The notes: generated by a model not told the origin, from the letters alone. A DNA stretch of 64,000 nucleotides from Glutinoglossum americanum (GCA_020080175.1 JAGHQL010000001.1:1-64000), one strand, 5' to 3'. Numbered from the stretch's first letter, positions 22,666-34,645 are shown. Program-made: numbers and translations.

Positions 22666-23850
22666 TCAAATGTTAAAGCCGCCGTGCTCCGGCGGATCAC
22701 AAAACCTCCAAAGACCAGCTTTTTCGGCTGCCCTCCGGACGCTAGACACCTCCTCGGGTCGAATCGCACGATTGATATCCTCATATCGCACACTAGGCTT
22801 CTCTGCGGCCATAGGCTCAACCACGCTCGCACCCGCTTGGGGTAGGGGTGTTGACTTTGAGGTAACAGAGCTACGGCGAGGCTTTCCTACATGGGCGTCA
22901 GGGTGATATTGCTCCATGATGTTGATGAATATATCTTTTGAGACGTTATTGGCAAGCCATTGGACGATCTACGGAGAAGTCAGTAGCGCAAGCCTATAAA
23001 AAATGGACTCTTAACCAACCTCCTGGCCTTCATCCTCTTTACCAGGCATTACTAGATGCCTAACTAAAACGCCTTTCTTTGCTAGTCCATCTGGTGTAAA
23101 GCATAAATCACCAGCTTGAGCATGCATAGCCTTGATACTCTCCATAGCCGTCTCAGTGTAATTATCGGCTTTCAGTAGCCTCCTCGATGTGCTATTCTTC
23201 CATACCTTGAAGTCCGGAAGGTATATATCCACCAAACCATCTAGGAGTTCCAATGATGCCAACGAATCAAACGATGATGTGTTGTATATGATCGGGAGCC
23301 GTAGGCCTAATTCGCGTGCGTGTAGGATCGATAGAACAACCTGCGGAACGACATGTTCTGGCGTTATGAGGTTGATATTATGCGCTCGCCCAACCTCCTG
23401 CAGCTTTATATACCATTCGGCTAGTTCTTCAGGAGTGAGATCAAATCCGTTTCTTTGGTGGGCAATATCGTGGTTCTGGCAGAACACGCATCGCAGGTTG
23501 CATCCTGAAAAAAAAACGGAGCCCGAGCCATTATGTCCCTGAATGCAAGGCTCTTCGCCGAAGTGGGGCGCAATGACGTTGACCTTTACCGTCTCTGCGC
23601 CGATCAGACAGATACCGGTTTTCTCATAACGATTGACACCACAGAGCCGCGGACAGAGGTTGCAGTGTCTAAGATGTGAGTAGGCGGCTGACCGTTTCCG
23701 AGCGGCATCCAGCGAGGAGAGATGCTGGTAACGGGGGATGTAGTCGTCGAGAAGGAATGGTGGGGCCAGGTGGAGGTATCTTCGGGAAAAACTACTTGGA
23801 GCCTTTGCCACAGGGCTCAGGGAAACGAGATGGCGGTGGACTTTCTGCAT
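22666..23850 (-). CDS. Radical SAM protein, PflX-like
   Basis: Radical SAM enzymes use a [4Fe-4S] cluster and S-adenosylmethionine to make a 5'-deoxyadenosyl radical. Exons are 23850-23020 and 22968-22666, split by a 51-nt intron (GTTGGT..CCGTAG), giving 377 residues. The cluster motif is GCNLRCVFCQNHDIAH with Cys117, Cys121 and Cys124. A second cysteine set, CNLCPRLC, lies at about residues 63-70, as in bacterial PflX-type proteins (uncharacterised relatives of pyruvate formate-lyase activase). Conserved NLITPEHVVPQ and DIYLPDFKVW follow. The first ~30 residues are basic, Ser-rich and free of acids, compatible with mitochondrial import. The second exon supplies IVQWLANNVSKDIFINIMEQY. It is divergent from ESF1 with 159 bp between starts. 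Its substrate is unknown. Confidence 0.85.
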
Positions 23851-24009
23851 CTCTCGGGGAGTCCAAGTGTGTCATCAGCGGAGGGCCAGGGTCACCAAAA
23901 TATAATCGATGCGGCTGAAAAAGTTTCCCCACCAACAAAATATTTTGTTGCAGTTCGTCGACTGTAGAGAGATACAATTACCAATTGATTAAAGTGTCTA
24001 CGCATCGCT
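23851..24009. promoter_or_regulatory. Bidirectional promoter, radical SAM / ESF1
   Basis: Only 159 bp lie between the start codons of the minus-strand radical SAM gene and plus-strand ESF1. Promoters of both must be here, so the two are likely transcribed from one nucleosome-free region. No specific factor site is claimed. Confidence 0.6.
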
Positions 24010-26359
24010 ATGGGCAAAGCGCCCAGACAAAGGGCTCCGCTAGGTGGTCATCAAAATAAGCCAATAGATGCGACAATCAGTGAGCTTTTCGCTGCCTTGT
24101 AGCCCGCAACAACACTAACTATTCCGCGATATCTACAGCTGATCCTCGTTTCTCCAACATCCACAATGACCCGCGATATCGCCTTCCTAGCAAGAAACAT
24201 ACCCATGTCAAGCTTGATAAGCGGTTCTCGCACATGCTGCGGGATGGGGAATTCTCCAGGAAAGCCTCCGTAGATAGATATGGGCGAAAGCTACCGAAAG
24301 ATACCGGGAAGAGGGAGCTGGAGAGATTTTACAGGATTGATGAGAGCGAGGATGAGTTGGATGACGATGAGGAAGTGGAGAGGGAATTGAGGAGAGTGGA
24401 GGGGAAATATGATCCTGCACGAGAAGGCGGTTTTTCATCCTCGTCTGAATCTTCTGAAGAGGAAGGCGATGACAACGAGGAGGAAGAAGTTGAAGCCGGA
24501 GAGGAAAACTTCGGTTTACTGGACATCCAGGCGCAACAGGAGGCGGATGTGCCTATGGGAGAAGTTTCGTCCCGACTTGCCGTTGTGAATCTAGACTGGG
24601 ACAATATCCGTGCTGTTGATCTTATGGCTGCATTTTCAAGCTTCAGGCCGTCGCAAGGACGGATATTGAAGGCGACGGTTTATCCGAGCGAGTTCGGACA
24701 GGAAAGGATGGAGAGGGAAGAGATGGAAGGGCCCCCGAAGGAAATTTTTGGCTCAAACGCGGAGAACCCTGGGGGAAATGAGGAGGATGTGAGCGAAGAA
24801 AACGATGATGCGATCGAAAAGGCTATGTTAAGAGATGACAAGGGTGAGGAGTTTGATAGTACGAAGTTAAGAAGATATCAATTAGAGCGCCTACGGTACG
24901 TGAAGAAATAATTCTCCTTTGATAATTTGTATTTTCTAACATCCCGTTAAATAGTTATTACTACGCGGTTATCACGCTTGATAGCCCTGAAACTGCCAAA
25001 GCAATATATGATGCCACTGATGGGACCGAGTACTTAGCATCTGCTAACTTTTTTGACTTGCGTTTTATCCCTGACTCTGTTTCATTTGATGGGGATACCC
25101 CACGAGATGAAGTCATTAGCGTCCCAGATAACTACCGACCGAACGAGTTTGTTACAGATGCGCTACAGCATTCGAAAGTTAAACTCACATGGGATGCAGA
25201 CGACGGAGTTCGCAAAGAAATTGTAAGGAAGGCCTTCGGAAGGAAGGAGGCGGAGGAACAGGACCTGAAGGCGTATCTAGGGAGTGATAGCAGTGAAGAG
25301 GAAGACGATGAGCTTCAGGGGGCTGCCGATCGGGATGTGGATGGTGGGACGACTTCAAAAAGGGAGGCAGAGCGGAAAAGGCTACGTGAGCTGCTTGGGT
25401 TAGGTGAAGCGGATTCTGAGAGTAAAAAGAAGGGCGGTCCTGTAGGAGACATGCAGATCACATTTTCGTCTGGCCTCGTGAGCGACTCCAAAAACAAAGG
25501 GCCTGTCTTTGAGGAGCCTGAAGAGACAACTATCGAGAAATACGTCCGGAAAGAGCGGGAGCGGAAACAACGACGCAAAGGGAAAATGAAACAGGCTAGA
25601 ACTGGCATTTCCGAGCCTGCAGATGCTCAGCCTGGGCCTGACGAGGTTGCCGGCAACCAACATGAGCAACAGGGTGACGAGCTAGCCGAGTTCTCCGCAG
25701 GAGGCGCAAACCAAGCTGGAAGCGATGAAGATCTCGGCTTCGACGACCCCTTTTTCACTAACAGCCCTACCGTATCAACTACCGCAAAAACACCTCAGCA
25801 GCGTAAAGAAGCTCGCCGCTTAAAACGCGAACAGCGTGCCCGGGATGCCGAAGCCGAAGCCACCAAGCGCGCAGAACTCGAACTTCTCATGCTGGACGAT
25901 GGCCACATCGCGGACCCCGACGCCGGCAAAAAGCTTCAACACTTCGACATCAGCGACGTACTCAAAGCCGAGAAGGCCAAGGCCAAAAGGGGCAAGAGAA
26001 GGGGAAAGAAACCTCTACCCGCCGGCGCCGCAATCCAGGAAGACTTCAAGATGGACGTCAACGACCCCAGATTCTCGAAGCTGTGGGAGGAACACGAATA
26101 CGCTATCGATCCTACGAATCCGAGGTTCAAGGGTACGGAGGGAATGAAGATGTTACTCGACGAGGGGAGGAGGAAGAGGAAGAGGAAGAGAAGGGGTGAT
26201 GATGGGGAGGAGGCGGCGGAAGGGAGGAAGAGGAAGAAGAAGGGGAAGAAGGGCGGGGAGGTGGATGGTGGTGGGGAAGGGGAGGGGGACGGGGAGAGTT
26301 TGATGAGGTTAGTCGAGAGGGTTAAGGGAAGGGGGGATAGGAACGAACGGCCGCCCTAA
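24010..26359 (+). CDS. ESF1: Pre-rRNA processing protein Esf1
   Basis: Esf1 is a nucleolar factor needed for early 18S rRNA processing in the small-subunit processome. Exons: 24010-24079, 24139-24895 and 24955-26359 (introns GTGAGC..CTACAG and GTACGT..AAATAG, 59 nt each), giving 743 residues. The first exon encodes MGKAPRQRAPLGG..., and the splice creates TDPRFSNIHNDPRYRLPSKK, a conserved Esf1 block. Acidic stretches follow (DESEDELDDDEEVERE), then NLDWDNIRAVDLMAAF and YYYAVITLDSPETAKAIYD, which form the RRM-like core. The C-terminus has the NUC153-type motif DPRFSKLWEEHEYAIDPTNP. The tail is Lys/Arg-rich and nucleolar-like. It is convergent with ARC1. Length fits the family (yeast 628, human 851 residues). 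Confidence 0.93.
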
Positions 26360-26783
26360 ACGCAACCATACTATATATAAAATAGGAGTGATATTTCAGC
26401 ACCGGCCCCCCCTTTTTTTTATAAAAAAAAAAGAATATTCTATGGACTGCTCTGTATATAATCATCCCACAACAATTTTATTTTATTAAGACCCCTTATG
26501 TTGGGTGTGCTCGCATACATACCTCGTACGACGAGCAAGGTATGGTCGATAAACACCCTCATTCGAAGAACATCAGATAAATGCAAACTTCTGTCTTTCT
26601 ATCCGTATTCTCTATGCTTCATCTATGTGTGCAGTGCACATGGTAAGGAACCACCACCTCTTCCCCCCTGCATAATCATGGTACCTATCTTTTTTTTTTT
26701 CATTGCTCTTCCTCGCAGAGAGAAAACGAAAACCGTAGTCCCTCTATCCCGTCTATGGTAGGCGCTTTTCTTGTACGAAATTT
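26360..26783. other. Convergent intergenic region
   Basis: A shared 3' region between ESF1 (+) and ARC1 (-), with an A run at about 26426-26434 and a T run at about 26691-26700. These probably include both polyadenylation regions. No gene is seen. Confidence 0.5.
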
Positions 26784-28277
26784 CTACCTCACCGCCGCTC
26801 CCGTCAAGCTCTTAACTACGCAAACCCCTCCATTCTTTGTAACCAGTCTCCCAACCCCCTTCACGCCCTCCGCTCCCGCTGCACTTCCCTCCCCACCCAG
26901 CTGTGGCACCCCTGCGCCATCAAACCCTACCTCCATGTCCCCTGTGGTCGTAAACCCCGGCTGCAATGTCTCCCAAATCTTCTTCTTAGGATTCAGCTGT
27001 CCCTCCGGCTCCCCTTCCCAGCCCTCGAAGAAAACCCTCTCCCCAGCTTTCGCGTCAGGTGGTGGAGTGACCAACTCCACAGGTCCTTTGTGGCCATCGT
27101 CGGCTTCACCTTCGACAGGTCTTGGGGACGCAGCGAGGACCATGGCTGAGGACTTGACGCCGCGCATAGTGACAGGTTTGAGGTTGCAGACCACTACGAC
27201 CTTGCGATTCTGCATCTCGGAGAGGGGGACAAGCCCGTTTAGGCCGGAGCAGACGGTTCGGACGGTTTCGCCTTCGTGTTCCGAGGTGCCTTCCTTGCCT
27301 GGAGGGTCGCCACAAGCGATCGTAGAGACGTAGAGGGAGTCGGCATTGGGGTGGTTAACAGCTTGGATGATGTGGCCGACTCGGAGGTCAATAAGGGATG
27401 GGGTGAGGACGGCCTCCTTCGCGGGGGCTTTTGGCGGTCTTGGAGCTTTCTCTTTCTTCTCCTTTTTAGGGGCGGTTGGCTTGGCGGAAGCCGCTGCATC
27501 CTTGACGGCTTCTTTGGTTTCAGGTACTTTTTCCTTTGCCTTGCCCTTTTTGCTCTTCTCCCCTTCGACGACTTTCTCGCCCTCGGCTTCCGCAGTCGCA
27601 GCTGCCCTCTCCCTCTTCCGCCTGTCCTTCTCTTCTTTAGGATCCACAGGCTTTTTCACAAAGATAACGTTATCCACATCCACCAACACCTTCTCATCCT
27701 CAGTCAACTTGAGCCCAAAAACCGGTGAGTTCTGCACAAAGTCGATAAAGCGGACTGTGTGGTGGTATCCACTCTCCCCTGTCCTCTGCTCAGGCGTCCA
27801 CTTTGCGACAGTTGGAGCAAGGCGACTGTAGAGCGCTATGTCTGCAACTGAGGGCTTCGCTCCCAGAAGCGTCGATCTAGTCGAGAGGTGGGCATTTAAT
27901 GTCTCGAGGAGGTCAGCGACTTTGTTTGCGTCCCCAGAGGGCGAGGCAAGACGGGCGGATAGCGTTAGCCATTGCCCTATCTCTGCATGTTCGATATCGG
28001 AATAGGTCGCCCCTGGGAATATGTCTTGACACAGGTATGTGGAGATGGTATTGGTGCCGTGAATAGTCGGGCCGGGGGGCAAAGTGAGAGCGGACCGAGC
28101 GTTGGGGGTATCCGAAATTGTGGTAGAAGACGGGAATGCGGAGGGGAAGGAGCGGTAGAGGAGCACGAGGAGGGGCTCAGAGGGAGAGATCGAAAGCGAG
28201 GCTGCCATAGTGGGGAATGAGAGAAGAGCCTTTGGAGCTTGAGAGTTGAAGAAGAATCGCGAGACTAGGCAAGGCAC
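26784..28277 (-). CDS. ARC1: Arc1/AIMP1-like aminoacyl-tRNA synthetase cofactor
   Basis: Arc1 binds tRNA and tethers methionyl- and glutamyl-tRNA synthetases in the cytosol, raising their efficiency. The single exon encodes 497 residues from the first Met, or 474 from a second Met (MAASLSISPSEPL), which looks the better start because the preceding residues are not conserved-looking. Order: GST-C-like helical domain to about residue 190 (...GAKPSVADIALYSRL, typical of GST-C); Lys/Ala/Glu-rich linker at about 215-300 (KKEKKEKAPRPPK); and EMAPII/tRNA-binding OB-fold at about 315-497 with LIDLRVGHIIQAVNHPNADSL and CNLKPVTMRGVKSSAM. The family assignment is firm. It is the last housekeeping gene before the accessory compartment. 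Confidence 0.93.
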   Translation of the reverse strand: MPCLVSRFFFNSQAPKALLSFPTMAASLSISPSEPLLVLLYRSFPSAFPSSTTISDTPNARSALTLPPGPTIHGTNTISTYLCQDIFPGATYSDIEHAEIGQWLTLSARLASPSGDANKVADLLETLNAHLSTRSTLLGAKPSVADIALYSRLAPTVAKWTPEQRTGESGYHHTVRFIDFVQNSPVFGLKLTEDEKVLVDVDNVIFVKKPVDPKEEKDRRKRERAAATAEAEGEKVVEGEKSKKGKAKEKVPETKEAVKDAAASAKPTAPKKEKKEKAPRPPKAPAKEAVLTPSLIDLRVGHIIQAVNHPNADSLYVSTIACGDPPGKEGTSEHEGETVRTVCSGLNGLVPLSEMQNRKVVVVCNLKPVTMRGVKSSAMVLAASPRPVEGEADDGHKGPVELVTPPPDAKAGERVFFEGWEGEPEGQLNPKKKIWETLQPGFTTTGDMEVGFDGAGVPQLGGEGSAAGAEGVKGVGRLVTKNGGVCVVKSLTGAAVR

Positions 28278-28660
28278 AGCTGAACGCAGTAGCGGTGCCA
28301 GAGACAGTTTGGCATGGACCCTAGGAGGCCAAGTGCGTAATGGTCAAATTGGTGAACTTGGCGAACTGGTTGGAGTGATGTTGATCAAGAAAGAGTCAGG
28401 GATGTGGGGTGGGAAATAACGGGTCTTGGCGATATAGTACGACAGAAATCCGTAATTCCATCACTCGCACTCACCCAGCCAACGCCGCTTTAAAGGGTGA
28501 GCAGGGTGAGCCTGGGTGATGCTCATCCCGCGTCGGTGCCCCAAACATAGCCCAGCAAACTTCGCACTGAAAATGGACCCAGTCCCAGAAATAAAGGGTG
28601 TCGGGTACCCTTCTAGCCCGACTATCCTTCGACTCCAGCTTCTCCCAAGTCTATACTATC
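28278..28660. other. Candidate left-edge region with GGGTGA repeats
   Basis: This lies between ARC1 (starting leftward) and the recombinase relic (starting rightward). At 28460-28479 there is TCACTCGCACTCACCCAGCC. At about 28495-28523 three GGGTGA-type units occur, the last reading CCTGGGTGATG, so the two parts are partly inverted copies. If an element begins here, its left end should fall in this stretch. No target-site duplication can be judged without the right end. Confidence 0.35.
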
Positions 28661-31600
28661 ATGGGTCGGAAGGCACCTACGGCAGAAGAGCTACTGCGGG
28701 AAGATACAGCTAGAGGCTATCAAATCGGTATGCATAGAGAGAAGGACATTATAAAGGAAATACCTAAATATGCCAAGAAGACTCTCAAAGATCAAAATTG
28801 AGCTTTAAATCATTATGCAAAGTATGTGTCGCTCCAGTTGTGACATCTCAAAGAACTCTACTAACTTCTTGATATAGGTGGATTGAGGGTGTAGAGATGA
28901 AGAGGGAGGGGGAAGGAGAAGAGAGCAAGACGGAAAGAGTGGAAAAAAGAGTGGATGAGACCGCAGAGATGAAAAGTGCCAGGGTAGAATACTCCCTCCG
29001 GAAGGGAGTGCCTTGTCCGGACCTAGCTACCACCAAAGACTTCCTCCGCTTTCACATCGCCCTTAGTCAAGGAAGAATTAAGGACAAGACGACAGTTGAC
29101 TTGGTAAAGACTTTTGCGAAATGGTTCTTTGCGGGCTTCACTCAGGTTACTGAAACCGTTATCAGTGAGGATTACAGGAGTTCAATTTACGGTGTAAGAC
29201 TCCCCTAATATACCTATTAGGCTACTTGAATAACTAGGCTTTCTCTTAGTGGGTAAGAACTGTTCTAACAAAGGAATGCCTTATTGTGAACACAAAAAAG
29301 CTAAAATACTTGTTCAGTAAACATGACTTGATCCAGTTTCATACTATGTTTTGGATAAAGAATGATGCGAATTTCGTTTACCCACATAATAAGCTACAGA
29401 TTCCATTTATTATTGATATATTCTGCTGGACTGGAACAAGGATTGGTGCGTTCTTTCCGAATCCTGATAATAAGGATAAAGGAGGCCTCTACTATAAGGT
29501 AAATTGTTTCTTCCCTAGATTGAATAAGATTCTAATCCTTTCAGGATATCGAGGTTGTGTTGCTACGTATGTATGAGAGCTAGAAAGTTATTTACTGAAT
29601 AGATCAGCGTTGGGTTAAAAACAACAGTGACTTCAAAAATATTACATATCCCTCCTATACTCTCCTTCTACTGTGTCGCGCTGTCCATCTAATATAACCT
29701 AGATATGGCGCATTCACAAGCCAACACGCGAAATTGATATTCGATAATACTCAATATCTACTTGCCTTAGCTTTTGCTGACAAAGCTTTTTACAAGATAG
29801 ATTCACCCAAGAAATTCTGGTCGCTTCAAATTCCAGAAGGCGAAGAAGTACTTATTCTTTGATGGGAAGTCTCTATAAAGAATCTATCGATCTTTTGTAA
29901 TGCTACCTTACAGAAAGGGGTTTCTGAAGAACCATTACCCAAGGCCACATTCGAATGCATAGTTCGGTCTGTGATGCGAATGTCTGGATACTTTGGTTAT
30001 GCTACAGTTCATGCTATACGTCGTTACATAGGCAAGAAACTGAATGGTGTGTCTCAAGAGATGGCCTTCGATGAACAAATAATCATGCTGATGAACTATT
30101 TAAAAAGGTATACTGAAGCTAAACGTTCACAACACATTACCCAAAACGACTCCCGTGTGTACGGCCAAAGCTATATGGCAAATACTTCTTCCTGCGATGG
30201 AAGGTGGGCCTTTTTAGATGAATCAGCATAGTACGACCACGTCGAGTACTTTCAAGGCTTTGGCAGATTTCGTGAAAAAGGCCTCCCCCATACCCTTCCG
30301 GCTGAGAAAACAGTTGCCTTGAAAAATGATCCACAAATTATTGAACTTAAGGATAGAGTACGACAACTCGAAACAGAGGGCCAGTGCCGAAGACATCAGA
30401 AGTGCAAGAGACAAAGTTAGAAGCTGCTGTAACAGCCTAGAGAGAGCGACTCTACAGAAGTTCCAAAACTAGTGAGTTAAGGATCAAAGAGACTGGAAGA
30501 TCAGAGCACAGGGGAAAGGGCAAGCCGAAGACTTCATGCCTACCGAACTCACTCAAATACTCTTTAGGATGATACCTGAGCGTGGTCGCCTTACTAAGAT
30601 GATGGTTTCCAATATGGTCATTTCGGAACAAGAAAGGAAACAGGCTGTTACAGACTTCCATTCATTTATAACTAGAGATTATACAGTTTTGTATCGCCCC
30701 GGAGAAGAGCCAATTAATGGTACCTATCCTGTAGAGAGCTGTGGGAGAAAAATAGAAGGTAAGAAACTAATCTCTATCAATTTGAACTAGCTAACTAATG
30801 TTTATAGCTTATCTAAGGAATACAGAGCGGCCCACATATACCGTTGTATGCGAAAGGAGTGTACAAATGCTCTTTCCCGTTTGCAGCCTGACCTGGTCTA
30901 TTGCTTTCAGTGCTTTGCTTGGTTCGTCAAAGAAGAATGGGAGGCCCATTGCAGGCAGCATCTTGATTCAATTAGTTCAAGAGGGTGTGGGTCGATTACT
31001 TATTGCCATACCGTCATTTACCCTGCACACTGTCTATTTTGCTTAGGCAATAAAACCCTTTCTGCAGGTGCCAGGCTGCAGGAATGGACACGGGATGCTG
31101 ATTTGATGCCGCATCTTGAAAAGCACATTAGCGAAACCTGTTGGCTATCTGGTTGTCCACACCCTCTCTGCAATGTTCAGATACAGGATGAGACGTCATT
31201 TTGGTACCACCTAAGCGATGTCCATAATCTTCGCAGAGATAACATTAAAGGATGAAAGCGTGACATGAAAGCCATCACCTCGGAGGACAGTAACGATATT
31301 GTTCGAGCCACTGGAGACCTCTCACCAAGTCAAAAGGAAGTGGAAATCAACACAGCTAAAGGAAACTGTTGAGTCGAAGTCACTGATTACTCACCTCCCA
31401 AGCTGTCACCCACCCCTCCTAATGGAAGTCCTCGAAAACAGCTAGCTGTCTTTACGGATCCTGTTATATCTCCAATATTGGCATTGCTTTCTTCTGCCGC
31501 ACCGGATTTAACATACAGTCCTACTAGTCCCGGCAGTACAGTATCTTGTCTGGGCAGTGCAGTACCTTGTCCGGACAGTATAGTATCTTGTTCAATGGGA

Positions 31601-32077
31601 AATGATACCCTCGGGCGAGACGACTATCACGACATAAATAACTTTGATAAGGAAATACGATGGATCGAGCTAGGAGCTAATCCTAAGAAACTTGCAGACA
31701 TCACGGTAATTGATCTTACGGAGGATAAGCCTTTGACACCTGATGACTCGATATCCCGATACACGGCAATATCCTCAACTTGTCCCTCTATAAAGGAAGA
31801 CAGTGATGACAATAGCAGGAGCCTGTCTAACTCTGCCTACTGCAATCAGGTTGAACCTAGTGAAGATGTCCAAATCATAACCAAGAAACCCAGTATTAAG
31901 CTTTGGTTAAATCCACCTAAAAGTCCAAAGGATCCCAAACCTAAGATTTTTTTACGAGTAAAGCGACCAGACCAGGCCCCATCTCAGACGCGTCATCGCC
32001 ATATTGGAAAAAATGATAGACGAGTCAGAAATCCAGCCTCTACAACCAAGAAATCAAGACGGAAATGCTATGCATAA
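28661..32077 (+). pseudogene. Decayed DUF3435 ('FluG-domain') tyrosine recombinase
   Basis: DUF3435 proteins are tyrosine recombinases; the captains of Starship transposons belong to this family. The copy begins MGRKAPTAEELLRED. Catalytic-type blocks are visible: FCWTGTRIGAFFPNP (first Arg, ~29430), ATVHAIRRYIGKK (H-x-x-R, ~30005) and RVYGQSYMANTSS (likely nucleophile Tyr, ~30160). C2H2/C4-like fingers follow at about 30850-31230 (YRCMRKEC, VYCFQCFAWF, EAHCRQHLDS, CWLSGCPHPLC), then a tail with VIDLTEDKPL, a SUMO-interaction-like motif, and AT-hook-like KPKIFLRVKRP. Introns remain recognisable (e.g. GTATGT near 28813, GTAAAT near 29499). In-frame stops occur at about 28799, 29694, 29860 and 30229, plus a damaged stretch at 30400-30480. 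Several fit C-to-T or G-to-A change (CAG to TAG, TGG to TGA), as RIP makes. It is not functional. Confidence 0.82.
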
Positions 32078-33950
32078 AACTGATTTTCTATTTCTCTATA
32101 TACTCTTCACGCAATACTCTAATATATAGTACTTTGATCATTAGTTTCCTGCCACTTTCCATCTTTGTCTCTTGATTTCTATAAAAACTATCTATACAAT
32201 GTAGCTCGGATTTCAGTTTTCCCAAGATCTCATTTAGTTTTGATCGGCCATGCGAATGCCAGTTTCTATACTTCTTGCTATACTATTTATTTGATCTAAG
32301 ACACCATATTATTTACAACCTCCAAGCTTACCTAATCTAAACTCTACCCATTACGGAGAGCGGGTAACTCTGATTTCAACTTCTCAAGTAATAAGAAGGC
32401 TTCGTTCAATCCCCTACAAGACTGGATTGTAGATTTCCTAAAAAAATCTGCTGTTAACATCCAATTATTCATTTCATGCCACATTTGCTGAATGTCAGTC
32501 TGAGCTACCTGTAGTGCAGACTGTAGCTGATCAATATCCTCTTCTACATATCCCTTCAATTCTGACTCTTTAATTGTCTGGTCTGGTCATTGATTGAGTT
32601 TACTGGTTAACCTGCTGTTCTCTGCTTCCAACTATTGTATTTTTACCACGAAGTTAATATCTGACTGGGAAGAAAGAGTATTGTCTTATTTTACTTGTGT
32701 TATACGTTGTGCCGATGTGCCCACAGCTACTACTTCAAATAATGTATCAACATCACAGTATAGTTCCATGCATACACCGATCGAATACTTGCTTAGATGT
32801 TTGCTAAAGAGATGCTACTTTTCTAGCAAGAATGTCTAATTGCAAGAGTCATCAACACCCGCAATAAGACGTACTTGTGATAGCTCGATCGAGATCCCTA
32901 ACTTACTCTCTTTTATATTTCTATCAGCAACTCATACTTGTTAATAATAGTATATGTACCTTACTAATATGCTCTGATAACTGTTATCGACATTGAGCTC
33001 TCCACTTGACATGCTCTAGATTTGCTATTCAAGGTGAAGTCATTTAGAGAGCCATAGAAAAGGAAAAGTATCTTCAGTGCTCTGATTTATTTTAGACTTC
33101 TATTCAGCTTAGAACATATAACTCATTATTCTGATCTCAAGTGATGGGTCCATAAATGACTCCTAGCAACTACCCTCTTAAGAGTATTCTTACTCCCAAA
33201 ATAGCGTGTTTGAAATATAAATGCCCTAGGTGTGGGATACTAAAACAGGCTTCTAGTTATCTTGGCTCAAAAAAGACATGATCGCATTACTAATTACTTT
33301 CCTGTCTACTGCACTTCCAATCAACTAATTTTAGAGAAATCCAGCTTAAAATACATTAGGGGTCTTTGAGAACTTCTACCAAGTAGGTCTTTCTAAAACA
33401 GCTCCTTTAAGAAAAGCTCCTTCAAAAATAGAGGTTACTGAGGGGACTAGAATGAGCTCTCTTCAGATGCTACTTGTTTAGATATTTTTATCTCTGTAAA
33501 TTCCATTTTTGCTCTGAGCAAAGCGATTTTAGGAACTCTAAAGAAATCACTCTTATCACCTCTACTACATATATCTTCTGACTGAATTTAATAAACCTGT
33601 AACTTATGTACTTCCAAAGGTATCTTATTTGTTGTATACAACTCTTTTTCACTCCTGATCAACATTCTATTACTATAACTATTGCTATGCTGAATGGAAA
33701 AATATGAGTAAAATTGGTTAGTTCAGTTACTTTTTTGGTTGCTGCTATCTGCTGTATTGTCTTAGAACTTCAAGTACTATACCAGGAAAATAGTATAAAG
33801 GCAGACATTATAATCATAAGTATGAAAACTTACTCTTCTAGTTTGTTTTGACCTCCTTTTGACTAACTGATTCTGACTCATAGTTTAACTTCACCAATTT
33901 ACATCTGCCAAAAAATTCTTTCACTATGCCATGCAATATCCTGAGTGGTA
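32078..33950. other. AT-rich, RIP-like non-coding stretch
   Basis: Visibly richer in A/T and TpA than the left half, with stops in all frames. A short minus-strand frame at 32344-32559 reads as a coiled-coil-like helix (QLQSALQVAQTDIQQMWHEM) and may be a fragment of a former gene; I do not recognise it. The remainder contains nothing I can name. Confidence 0.45.
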
Positions 33951-33966
33951 ACATTCCTGCATCTCT

Positions 33967-34645
33967 TCAGAGTAGAACCTAGAGCGCTGCAAACATTACT
34001 GCTACTGCTATTCCTAGTGCTGTCAGGCAGGTACACAGTGCCATAAACGTTACTACTATAGTTATTCCTAGTGCTATTAGTAGGGTAAAGAGTGTCACAA
34101 GTGCTGTTACTACAGCTATTCCAAACATCGATGCGATTAAAGAATTAATTTCTAAAAATGTCTTACTAGATACAAAATAGTTCTGTATCAGGTTCAGTAA
34201 TCATACAGAATGCAAGAACCTACCAATGAAAATTTCCGGTATTATTCTGGAAGCTGTTGCAAGAATCATTGGTGACCAAGTTAGGGAGCTTCATCTAGAG
34301 CAGATCTTCGCACAAGTCACTTCTACAAATATTCAGTATGGTCTGATTTTGAGCCTAGTATTAGTAGTAATTATAACTTTCATATTTGCCTATTCAATGT
34401 TTAGCAGACTATTCTATTTTGGAAAAGTTCTAATAAGAGTGGCAATTTGTTTAATATCTGGATTCTTATATATTATTTTCTTTCTCATCTCTACTATTAT
34501 TTTACATATTGTGCTATTGAAGTCTAACCATCTGCTGCCGTCCAGTATTGAGATTTGGAAAGGTGAGATGAGCAGGTATTGCTTGAAAACTGTCTGCTGT
34601 GCTATTATTATGATGTTGGCAGCTGTTTTGCTGGCCTTTGTTTAA
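33967..34645 (+). pseudogene. Membrane-protein gene with one internal stop
   Basis: Continuous plus-strand frame interrupted by a single TAG at about 34181. Upstream of the stop: repeated units of the type TAIPSAVRQVHSAINVTT, VIPSAISRVKSV and TAIPNIDAIKEL, i.e. an Ala/Ile/Pro/Ser repeat of about 20 residues. Downstream: FCIRFSNHTECKNLP, with two Cys and a possible glycosylation site, then a 139-residue part with three or four hydrophobic helices (YGLILSLVLVVIITFIFAYS, ISGFLYIIFFLISTIILHIV, TVCCAIIMMLAAVLLAFV). This predicts an extracellular or luminal repeat stem followed by membrane segments. The N-terminus is not defined. The stop sits in an AT-rich region and may be a RIP product. Family unknown. 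Confidence 0.45.

Noticed and set aside
28598-28660. Earlier start for the recombinase (MSGTLLARLS...)
   Set aside because: It depends on a non-ATG codon; the ATG at 28661 starts the recognisable N-terminus.
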